This document shows, piece after piece, positions 15,888 to 23,905 of a DNA stretch of 44,942 bases. Each line of letters begins with the position of its first letter. The stretch's first letter is position 1. The notes below the pieces were generated by a model that was not told the origin of the DNA, ran no database searches, and saw only the letters and a program-made list of their open reading frames with translations. A program made the translations under genes and the position numbers. The stretch is from the NCBI GenBank assembly GCA_002480565.1, contig DLCK01000018.1, positions 44,358-89,299 of the forward strand. Reading direction: 5' to 3'. The stretch comes from Phycisphaerales bacterium UBA7800 (GTDB lineage: Bacteria > Planctomycetota > Phycisphaerae > Phycisphaerales > Phycisphaeraceae).

Positions 15888-17930
15888 ATGACACAAATTC
15901 CTACACAACAATCCAACAAACCGTCGAATAAGGGTTGGGGTGGCCTGGTCGAAAAGGTCAACAACGCCCCGGATATCCAGACGTTTCATCAGGCAATGCT
16001 TGATCTGCAATGCAAGATCGTTGCTGCCGAGTATGGCGCGTTCTGGGTCAAAGGCCCTGATGACAATCCAATGATCATCAACAGTTGGCCTAACAAACTT
16101 GAAGGTGATCAAATCGCAGAGGCCGTACGGGACCTGCTGGGGCAGAGTGCTCAAAGTGGTTTTGATCGTCAGGCATCCCATGTCCTGAAAGTCTCACCTG
16201 AAGGTCAGGAAGAAGATCCAGGCGTCGGTGCTCATGTGTTCGTCACGGTCCTTCGTGCTGCTGGCCGTATCGCAGGTGTCTGCACGGTTGTCGCGGACTG
16301 CCAGGACCCAAGTGTGATTAATGCAACCGTCCCCATGCGTGAACTTGCTGCAGGTTTGTACGAAGTCTTCGTTCAACGTGAAGCAGCACGACAGGCCACG
16401 CAGGACGCACAACATGTCCGTAATGCCGTTGCGTTACTGGGGACCACTCAGGAAGCAGAAGGCTTCACCGGCGCCGGCCTGAACCTTGTCAACGAATTGG
16501 CTCGACAACTCAAGTGCTCGCGTGTCACCCTCGGTTGGGTCAAAGGCCGCAACATTAACGTCATGGCCATGAGTGACACGGAAGAACTCAAGCGACATAG
16601 TGAATATGTACGACTCATGGAAGTTGCCATGGGTGAATGTCTCGATCAGCAGCAGCCGGTGGTATATCCCCTGCCGGAGAATGCTGAGCAGATTCTTGCC
16701 GAAGCCGTGGTGTACTCACACAAAAAACTACTCGCCAACGACAAAGGCAGTCACATCGTTTCCATCCCATTGCGTATGCGTGATGAATGGATCGGTGTTT
16801 TGACACTCGAACGCGAAGAGGGTTTCGATGGCATGCTTGTCACGCAACTGCAACTCATCGCCGATGTCGCAGCCCCGCAATTGGCTGATCGTTACGAATC
16901 GGATCGATGGCTCATTGGCCATGCCTGGAGCAGTGTCAAGTGGCTGGCTTCCTACGCAGTGGGCCCCAAGCATGTGGGTTGGAAACTGCTGAGCATCCTG
17001 GTCATGGCGGTCTTGTTATTTGTTTTCATCGGAACAATGCCCTACAAAATTTCCGCAGACTTTACGATGGAAGCTCAGTCCAAGCGCATCATCCCTGCCC
17101 CCTATGAAGGCGACTTGGCAAAAGTCGAAGTCCGGCCCGGCACGCAGGTCAAAGCAGGCGATATCTTAGCCATCCTCAACACCACCGAACTCAAGCTCCA
17201 ACTCGGTGAAGCCGTCAGTCAATTGCATGTGTATTCGCTGCAACGACAACAAGCTCGCGCGGAAAACAAAATTGCCGAAGCTCAGCAGGCCGATGCTGCA
17301 ATCAAGCAAAATCAGGCACGCATTGATCTGCTTCAATACCAAATCGACAAGTCCACGATCCGCTCGCCTATTGATGGCGTTGTTCTCACTGGCGACTGGT
17401 ACGACAAGGTCGGTGGTGTGGTTGAAAAAGGCAAAGGGATGTTTGAAGTTGCCCCACTGACGGATTTGATCCCAATCCTGCGGGTCAGTGAACAGGATAT
17501 CGACACCATTGAAAGTTACATCCACACGCAAGGTGCCCTGCCTACCGGCGCGTTGACCACACGGTCTCAGCCGGATCAGGACTTCAAGTTCATGGTCCGT
17601 CAGATTGTCCCACTTGCCACGCCAGTCAATGGTGAAAATGTTTTTGAGATTCGCAGCCGCTTTGCCACCGATAACTGGTCGCAGACTGCTGACTATGAAG
17701 TAAACGACACGACGGTCCACGAAGGCATTCTGTATCGCGCCGCCAAAGCCAATGGCCCTCAAACTCGGTCAGGTGCCGTCCAACCGGGAACCGACAACGA
17801 TGTCTGGCAGCGTGCCAACTGGTTACGTCCGGGTATGGAAGGCCTGGCACGTATGGACATGGGCAAACGCAAAATCTGGTGGATCGCCACCCACCGCATC
17901 GCCGACATGGTCCGCCTGTGGATGTGGTGA
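15888..17930 (+). CDS. GAF-domain, transmembrane, HlyD-type adaptor protein with a CBM-like insert
   Basis: A 680-residue fusion. Residues about 20-340 are cytoplasmic and contain one or two GAF-like sensory domains. A single hydrophobic helix lies at about 364-385. After it comes a HlyD-type region: lipoyl half (V-E-V-R-P-G-T-Q-V-K-A-G-D), coiled-coil hairpin (about 435-490), second lipoyl half (I-R-S-P-I-D-G-V-V) and a barrel. Between about 595 and 645 the barrel is interrupted by a segment with Trp, Y-E-V-N-D, V-H-E-G-I-L-Y-R-A and a late Trp, the pattern of a CBM5/12 chitin-binding module. A sensor-coupled adaptor with outside contact to glycan is the inference. It is the middle gene of the cluster 15063-20255. 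Confidence 0.8.
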   Translation: MTQIPTQQSNKPSNKGWGGLVEKVNNAPDIQTFHQAMLDLQCKIVAAEYGAFWVKGPDDNPMIINSWPNKLEGDQIAEAVRDLLGQSAQSGFDRQASHVLKVSPEGQEEDPGVGAHVFVTVLRAAGRIAGVCTVVADCQDPSVINATVPMRELAAGLYEVFVQREAARQATQDAQHVRNAVALLGTTQEAEGFTGAGLNLVNELARQLKCSRVTLGWVKGRNINVMAMSDTEELKRHSEYVRLMEVAMGECLDQQQPVVYPLPENAEQILAEAVVYSHKKLLANDKGSHIVSIPLRMRDEWIGVLTLEREEGFDGMLVTQLQLIADVAAPQLADRYESDRWLIGHAWSSVKWLASYAVGPKHVGWKLLSILVMAVLLFVFIGTMPYKISADFTMEAQSKRIIPAPYEGDLAKVEVRPGTQVKAGDILAILNTTELKLQLGEAVSQLHVYSLQRQQARAENKIAEAQQADAAIKQNQARIDLLQYQIDKSTIRSPIDGVVLTGDWYDKVGGVVEKGKGMFEVAPLTDLIPILRVSEQDIDTIESYIHTQGALPTGALTTRSQPDQDFKFMVRQIVPLATPVNGENVFEIRSRFATDNWSQTADYEVNDTTVHEGILYRAAKANGPQTRSGAVQPGTDNDVWQRANWLRPGMEGLARMDMGKRKIWWIATHRIADMVRLWMW

Positions 17931-17936
17931 TGACGG

Positions 17937-18056
17937 GAATTTCGGATTTGTAAATTTTGGATTTCGAATTGACCTACGCGTTGATTTGTCATCTCTGAAC
18001 AATCGAATCCGAAAGACTAAGGCAAATTCGAAACCCAAAATCCGAAATTCGAAATA
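17937..18056. repeat. Imperfect inverted repeat of AATTCGAAAT/TTTCGGATTT motifs inside the adaptor-protease cluster
   Basis: Arms at about 17937-17971 (gaatttcggattt, then ggatttcgaatt) and 18024-18056 (aaattcgaaa, then aatccgaaattcgaaat) can pair across a 50-bp middle. It lies between the stop of the GAF-HlyD gene and the start of the M50 gene, so it would fold in the mRNA of this likely operon and could attenuate the last gene. Confidence 0.7.
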
Positions 18057-18062
18057 TAAAAC

Positions 18063-20255
18063 ATGGAACGACCCACATTCAGTCAAAACTGGTCTCGCGT
18101 TAGTCGGCTTACCCCGACACTTCGCCCCCACGTGCAGATGACGCGACAACTTTTCCGTGGCGAACACTGGTACGTTGCCCATGATCCAATCAGTAACAAC
18201 TTCTTTCGACTTAACCCCGTGGCTCATCACTTCGTCGGACTCCTTGATGGCAAGCGACAAGTCGATGAAGCATGGCGGTTGACCACCGATCGCTATGCGG
18301 ACATGGCACCGACGCAGAATGAAGTGATTCATATCCTCGGCCAACTCAACCAGTCCAACCTTTTGCGTGTCGACTTGCCGGTGGACGCCAAACCGCTCTT
18401 GGATCGTGCCAATCGACGTAAAGTCAAACAGTGGACCGGGCAGGCGATGAGCATTTTGTTTGTGCGCATCCCGTTGATTAATCCAGATCGTTTTTTGACG
18501 TGGTGTTTACCGCTGTTCAAACCCCTGTTGAGTAAAGGTGGTTTGGCCTTATGGATTGCTTGGCTGGCCTATTGTCTTTGGCAATTCATCCCGCATGTCG
18601 GATCATTTATTCATGATGCCGAAAGTGTTCTCGCCCCTGCCAACTGGGGTTGGATGGTGTTGCTGTTTTTGATCACCAAAGCAATTCACGAATTTGGACA
18701 CGGGATTTTGTGTAAACGGTTTGGGGGCGCGGTTCCTGAAATGGGTGTGATGATGTTGATCATGATGCCCGCCCCATTTGTCGATGCCACGAGCAGTTGG
18801 AGTTTTGCCAGTCGATGGCATCGCTTCCTTGTTAACGCTGCAGGGATGATGTTTGAGCTTGCCATTGCAGGAGGCGCTGCATTGTTCTGGCTGTATGAGA
18901 CAGCCAACAATCCTGGGTCACTCACTGCCCAACTGGCCTACAACATCGTCTTCATGGCATCGTTTACCACGATCCTCTTTAACGCCAATCCGCTTCTTCG
19001 ATTCGACGGATACTACATGCTCGCCGACGTCTTGGAAGTACCCAATATGTACGACCGGGCTTCAAGGCATACCCGTTGGCTGGTACAACGTTTTGCCTAT
19101 GGCATGGAGAACGCCCAACCTGTTGCTACCGCTTCAGGCGAACAATGGATTCTGCTGCTCTATGGCATCGCATCCCAAATTTACCGCTTCTTTGTTCTCA
19201 CCGGCATTATCCTGTTCATCTCCGGCCAACTGCTGACCATCGGTCTGCTGCTTGCTGCATGGTCATTTATCGCATGGTGTATTGTCCCACTATCCAAGTT
19301 CTTTCATTGGCTTTTTACCAGTGGCCAAGTCGGCGAACAACGCAAACGCGCAGTCACCGTGACCTTCGCAGTCATCATCGGAACCATCATCGGTATCGGC
19401 GTGATCAAGGTCGACGAACACAAACGCACCGAAGGTGTCATCGAATCCGCTCAACGCAGCGACATTGCCATCCAATCTGACGGCTTTGTCACCCAAGTCC
19501 TCGTTGAACCTGGCCAACGACTCAAAGCTGGCGACCCCATGCTCATCGCTGAGAATCCGCAATTGCTCTCTCGCAAAGCGGAACTCGAAGCCGAACTGGT
19601 CAAGCTCGACATTGAACGACGCATGGCTATGGTCAAAGATCTGGTTGAAATGAACATCGCCAAGACCAAGAAAAAAGTCATTCAGGAAGAACTCGATGAC
19701 ATCAACGACCGCATCGCAGATTTAACGCTCAGATCACCACAGGATGGCATGCTCATCGCTGCAAACTTCAAACAGTATCTGGGGCAATATGTCCGTCGTG
19801 GTGATGTCGTTGGACGTATTGCGGACATGTCCAAACTGCGTGTTACGGCATTGGTCAGTCAATCTCAAAGTGCTGCAGCCTTGAACAAACAAATCCGCGC
19901 GGTGGAACTGCGCACCGTGGGTAACATCGAAAAAGTCCATCAAAGTCAGCTGATCATGGCTTTTGATTCAGGACGCAATTACCTGCCGCACCCGGCACTG
20001 AGTAAAAACGCAGGCGGTCAGATCGCCATGGACCCCGAAGATGCCAAGGGACAAAAAACCCTGCGTCCACAGTTCGAAATGTGGCTCAAGCTTCCCGCAG
20101 AAATGCAGGCATCCATGCAGGCCGGCAAACTCGTCGCAGCTCCTGCCTTACTTGGCGAACGGGTTTATGTCCGAATGACACTGCCCAAGCGCCCTTTACT
20201 GTTCCAATGGATGACCACCATCCGCCAGATGGTCCGTGACCGTTTACATATTTAA
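18063..20255 (+). CDS. Fusion of PqqD/RRE-like domain, M50 zinc protease and HlyD-type domain
   Basis: A 730-residue membrane protein. Residues about 15-105 resemble the PqqD fold (R-G-E-H-W-Y-V-A-H-D, then F-x-R-L-N, then L-L-D-G-K-R), which recognises leader peptides in RiPP systems. Next comes a polytopic M50 (site-2) protease core with H-E-F-G-H (His209, Glu210, His213) and N-P-L-L-R-F-D-G-Y-Y (Asp315), the full zinc set. After several more helices, about 455-690 is a HlyD-like region with a lipoyl half (V-L-V-E-P-G-Q-R-L-K-A-G-D), a coiled coil and a second half. The layout recalls YydH/SagE-like peptide metalloproteases. It likely cleaves or escorts a peptide or membrane protein; no precursor peptide was identified. 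Confidence 0.83.
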   Translation: MERPTFSQNWSRVSRLTPTLRPHVQMTRQLFRGEHWYVAHDPISNNFFRLNPVAHHFVGLLDGKRQVDEAWRLTTDRYADMAPTQNEVIHILGQLNQSNLLRVDLPVDAKPLLDRANRRKVKQWTGQAMSILFVRIPLINPDRFLTWCLPLFKPLLSKGGLALWIAWLAYCLWQFIPHVGSFIHDAESVLAPANWGWMVLLFLITKAIHEFGHGILCKRFGGAVPEMGVMMLIMMPAPFVDATSSWSFASRWHRFLVNAAGMMFELAIAGGAALFWLYETANNPGSLTAQLAYNIVFMASFTTILFNANPLLRFDGYYMLADVLEVPNMYDRASRHTRWLVQRFAYGMENAQPVATASGEQWILLLYGIASQIYRFFVLTGIILFISGQLLTIGLLLAAWSFIAWCIVPLSKFFHWLFTSGQVGEQRKRAVTVTFAVIIGTIIGIGVIKVDEHKRTEGVIESAQRSDIAIQSDGFVTQVLVEPGQRLKAGDPMLIAENPQLLSRKAELEAELVKLDIERRMAMVKDLVEMNIAKTKKKVIQEELDDINDRIADLTLRSPQDGMLIAANFKQYLGQYVRRGDVVGRIADMSKLRVTALVSQSQSAAALNKQIRAVELRTVGNIEKVHQSQLIMAFDSGRNYLPHPALSKNAGGQIAMDPEDAKGQKTLRPQFEMWLKLPAEMQASMQAGKLVAAPALLGERVYVRMTLPKRPLLFQWMTTIRQMVRDRLHI

Positions 20256-20259
20256 CGCG

Positions 20260-21780
20260 TCACCCCTGGGAGTGCTTCTGACGGATCACTTGATCAATCA
20301 CATCGGCCCCGGTTGGCAACCAACCCAACTCATACTTTGCTCCGGCATCCAACAGTAACTGTGCGCACTTGGCATGATCCTGTTTAAAGCCTGTAGACCA
20401 ACCATTGATAGAACCATGAATGCAAGTCTGAATAGGCGTCCCATCATTTTGATGTTTCCATTCCAAAGGTGGATCAGGATCGCCATCGAGCAGCATCGCT
20501 AAACAATCTGCATGCCCATGAAACGCAGCACGATCCAGTGGCGTCATTTTTTCATCATCCTGAATATGTCGATTGAACCCCAACGCCAACATCGCTTTGA
20601 CTGCAACAGGCCGATACCACCAACAGGCCCGGTTCAAGGCAGCGTGATCATCCTCAGACATTTCATCAAGTAATCGCGGATGCTTGGCCAACAATGCCTT
20701 GCCAGCTGAGACATCCCCACGCCAAGCCGCATCCAGCAACTGACATTTTGCAGGTGAATGTGCAAGCAACATCGCATGCGCGTCATGATGTTCAAACTTG
20801 ATCGCCACATCCATTGCAGTCAGACCATGGCCTAGTTTCCAGTTATAAATCATGCCTCCCGTATCATTGATCCAGGGCTTTACCCCAAGTCGATGCGACA
20901 CACAATCTGGCTCATCAGCAAGGCAATGAGCAATCAAATCCAAGTCCCCCAAGCGCGCAGCCAAAAAGATGTCCGGCTTAGCACCATGTGCTAAGAGTCT
21001 ACGAACTACCGACTCATTATTCACCTGATACTGAGCAGCCGTCGAAGTGTGATCCACATCCAAAGCATGCACATCCGCCCCATGATCAACGAGCAAGTCC
21101 ACCATTTCAACGGTGTTGGCATAATGCAAGGGATGTACGCCATCACCGCCCTTGGCGTGTACCAACTGTGGCTGCTCGCTAAGCCATTGAGCGACTTTAT
21201 CAAGATGATTCAAACCGACCGCAGTCCAGATATCTTCAACCAAACCACGCTTAAAAAGCTCAGCAGAAACCTCCGGCGATTCATTCTCCGCAAGTCCGAA
21301 TCCGCCTGGCCCCCAGTTGGTTTTCTTGTTGATATCCGCACCATGTTTTATGAGCAGATCGACCAAGTCCCAATTGGGTTTAGCAGCGAACAACGCTGTA
21401 CTGTCAAATGCAAAACAGGTGTCATTGACATGGGATGCCAACTCTGAGTGCTTTTCAAAAAGCTCTCTGACCTGCGAAACATTGCCTGCTTTTACCGCTG
21501 TGATCCATTGCTCAAGTGGTGATTGGGTCAGTGACAGAATCTTGCGTTTAAGCCCCGGCCAGGACTCCATGCCATACCCGCGAGCAACGACCAACTGTGC
21601 ATCGGAGAGTGCTGCATTTTGTGGTATTGGCGGCGACGGATGTAGTGCATTAAACCTTGCCACTGCATCAGCATCACCCGCCCATACGTTGCGGATCAAC
21701 TGCTTGGCGATTTTTTTCTGGCGCTGAAAATTCGGCTTGGCAGGCAATGGCGACATCCAACGATTGAGATCATTGGACAT
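20260..21780 (-). CDS. Ankyrin-repeat protein, probably cytoplasmic
   Basis: A 506-residue protein with about ten ankyrin-like units from residue 110 on, such as D-L-V-D-L-L-I-K-H-G-A-D-I, P-L-H-Y-A-N-T-V-E-M-V-D-L-L-V-D-H-G-A-D-V and T-P-L-D-R-A-A-F-H-G-H-A-D-C-L-A-M-L-L. The N-terminal 100 residues are not ankyrin and contain a Trp-rich helix; no signal peptide is present. Ankyrin repeats bind proteins, so no catalytic role is implied. The start codon ATG overlaps the stop of the upstream ankyrin gene as TAATG, which points to translational coupling. Its end lies 4 bp from the end of the convergent M50 gene. Confidence 0.85.
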   Translation of the reverse strand: MSNDLNRWMSPLPAKPNFQRQKKIAKQLIRNVWAGDADAVARFNALHPSPPIPQNAALSDAQLVVARGYGMESWPGLKRKILSLTQSPLEQWITAVKAGNVSQVRELFEKHSELASHVNDTCFAFDSTALFAAKPNWDLVDLLIKHGADINKKTNWGPGGFGLAENESPEVSAELFKRGLVEDIWTAVGLNHLDKVAQWLSEQPQLVHAKGGDGVHPLHYANTVEMVDLLVDHGADVHALDVDHTSTAAQYQVNNESVVRRLLAHGAKPDIFLAARLGDLDLIAHCLADEPDCVSHRLGVKPWINDTGGMIYNWKLGHGLTAMDVAIKFEHHDAHAMLLAHSPAKCQLLDAAWRGDVSAGKALLAKHPRLLDEMSEDDHAALNRACWWYRPVAVKAMLALGFNRHIQDDEKMTPLDRAAFHGHADCLAMLLDGDPDPPLEWKHQNDGTPIQTCIHGSINGWSTGFKQDHAKCAQLLLDAGAKYELGWLPTGADVIDQVIRQKHSQG

Positions 21781-23492
21781 TACTCACCATCCTTAGCTTT
21801 AAGTTGTGCGGCGGTTAATGCGCCTTGCTCTTTGAGCCAATTAGCGGTGTCGAGAAATTTATTATTGAGCAGTTCATCCAAGGGCGTTGTGCCAACCACA
21901 CTCACTGCGTTGATTGATGCACCACGTTTCAATAGATAAGCGATACAATCGCGTTGACCATTGATTGCAGCAACACAAATCGAACCGTTTAATTCGGCAT
22001 CCGCATCACGGGTGCTATCGCGATGAGGCATGTTGCCATATGGATTATGGAATTGACCTTGATCGTTAAAAAAGGTTTTGACCAAATCCAACCGCCCTGC
22101 TCCTGCTGCCAAAGCAAGATCAAATTTCGCACCGCGTTCAATGAGCAGTCTGGCTGATGGCACATCACGGAAGATAACCGCATTGACCAATGGTGTGCCG
22201 TTGCCAAGGACACTACCGGTCGCATCAATTTCAGCACCGTTCTCCAGTAAAGCATTGATCGCTTGTGGGCCATGTTTGATGTTGGGGCCGAAACTTGCTG
22301 CCCAGTGCAATGGCGTTTCACCAGTTCCATCCGGCTTGCATGTTTGATTGGGATGGGCACCGCGTTTGATCAAATAGGCAATGGTCTTGCCAACATTTTT
22401 GAGTCGTGTATTGATATTGCATAAATCAAAGAGCAAGGTCGCCCCATTGGGGATGGGTTTATCGAGCCAATGGGGTTTGGCATCAAGGAGTCGGCCAAGC
22501 GTTTGCAGATCACTTGCGCGGGCAGAGCGGACAATGGGCATGTAATCTTCCAACTGGTCAAGCAGATCAACCACCCCCTGTTGATTGCCATCATGGACAG
22601 CCCAATCCAGGGGCGTACCACCAAATGTTTTATCTTTCATACTTGGATCAGCACCATGGTGAATCAATTTTTCAACCGTTTTAAGGTGTCCGCGAATGGC
22701 TGCCTGATGCAATGGTGTGCAGTAATCCAGAAAGCCTTGCGGGCCGTAACAGCTTGGATCAAACTTGCCATAACACATTGAACAAAGATAAAACACAACA
22801 TCTTCGTGGCCGTAAATTGCGGCAACCATTAAGGCTTTTTGGAGGGCAACCTGTTGAATTTCCCTTTCCTGTACAAGCCGTTTGATTTCAAGCCAACGAT
22901 TCAACCCCGCCATCACCGGCAAGGTTTGTTTGGCCCCTGCATCAACCAATTTTTTGAGAACCGCCCTGTCAGGATGAGCCAATACCGCATCCACCGCACG
23001 GTCAGGATCAGCACCTCGACTAAGCAGTAAATCCATGACCTTGGACTGTAGTTCATTGATCTGCATCAGGCGGCTGGACACCACCAATCCCAACGCTGTC
23101 CCCTTGGCATCGTCTCCGCAGCCGGCATCAACCTTTGCCCCAGCATCCAGAATCAACCTGACCATATCCAACCAGGTGTCCGGCAATTTTTCGCCAGTAA
23201 AATTGGGATTCGCAGCTACAAAATGCAGCAGGGTTGGCGACTTGAAATAGCCTTGGTCATATGCCTTGTGACCTGACGCTCGCTGATGGACAAGATTGGG
23301 ATGCTTGGCAAGTAAAGCTTTGAGTCCATCCACATCTCCACCATCAAGTAATGACACCGCATCAGCAAAAACCGGATCACTTGGTTTGGGATGTTGGTGA
23401 TAGGCGTCTGTTGGATTTTGCGCAGAAGCAGTATCGCAAAAGCAACTTGCCAGAGCAAAAACAATAGATGAAACGATCAAGAGTTGAATCAT
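21780..23492 (-). CDS. Exported ankyrin-repeat protein
   Basis: A 570-residue protein with an N-terminal signal peptide (hydrophobic I-Q-L-L-I-V-S-S-I-V-F-A-L-A with cleavage near S-A-Q-N) followed by about a dozen ankyrin units, for example G-H-E-D-V-V-F-Y-L, T-P-L-H-Q-A-A-I-R-G-H and T-P-L-D-W-A-V-H-D-G-N. The frame is open 47 codons further, but ATG 23492 has a perfect GGAGGT six bases upstream and starts the signal peptide. It is coupled to the cytoplasmic ankyrin gene downstream, so a pair acting on both sides of the inner membrane is possible. The function is unknown. Confidence 0.85.
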   Translation of the reverse strand: MIQLLIVSSIVFALASCFCDTASAQNPTDAYHQHPKPSDPVFADAVSLLDGGDVDGLKALLAKHPNLVHQRASGHKAYDQGYFKSPTLLHFVAANPNFTGEKLPDTWLDMVRLILDAGAKVDAGCGDDAKGTALGLVVSSRLMQINELQSKVMDLLLSRGADPDRAVDAVLAHPDRAVLKKLVDAGAKQTLPVMAGLNRWLEIKRLVQEREIQQVALQKALMVAAIYGHEDVVFYLCSMCYGKFDPSCYGPQGFLDYCTPLHQAAIRGHLKTVEKLIHHGADPSMKDKTFGGTPLDWAVHDGNQQGVVDLLDQLEDYMPIVRSARASDLQTLGRLLDAKPHWLDKPIPNGATLLFDLCNINTRLKNVGKTIAYLIKRGAHPNQTCKPDGTGETPLHWAASFGPNIKHGPQAINALLENGAEIDATGSVLGNGTPLVNAVIFRDVPSARLLIERGAKFDLALAAGAGRLDLVKTFFNDQGQFHNPYGNMPHRDSTRDADAELNGSICVAAINGQRDCIAYLLKRGASINAVSVVGTTPLDELLNNKFLDTANWLKEQGALTAAQLKAKDGE

Positions 23493-23905
23493 AACGGACC
23501 TCCTTGCAGCAAGCTGCAAAATGTTACCAGTTACCCGCAAACCGGTCAGGGGTTCGTCATGTTGAAAATCAATTGTATGACAGGTGGGCGTGGCCCTTCC
23601 CGCGGGTAGGTTGCTTCCTGCAAGCGAAGACAAGTCTAATCCAATTCAACTACATCAGTCAACTTGCTCTTAGTGAATTCAACACCTTTATGAAAACGAC
23701 ATTTAGATAAAATCACACTCAAACCAAACGCCCTGTTTGTCTTTTGTGAAAATAATGCGATGATATGCCTATCGCAATTTCTCGGGTGACACGAACAACC
23801 TGTCTTCATATGCAAACATTCAACAGTCAGTTGTACTCCGCCAGAGTCTGCGCCTGTTCTATAGCCATTTGATATGTACGACAGCTAGAGTATTGGGGGC
23901 CATTC
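23493..23905. other. Divergent intergenic region, no gene
   Basis: This 413-bp gap separates the start of the exported ankyrin gene (minus) from the start of the giant membrane-protein gene (plus). It must hold both promoters, but no convincing -35/-10 pair was found on either strand. A small hairpin, ttgcag-caag-ctgcaa, lies at about 23503-23518 just upstream of the ankyrin Shine-Dalgarno. Confidence 0.5.
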
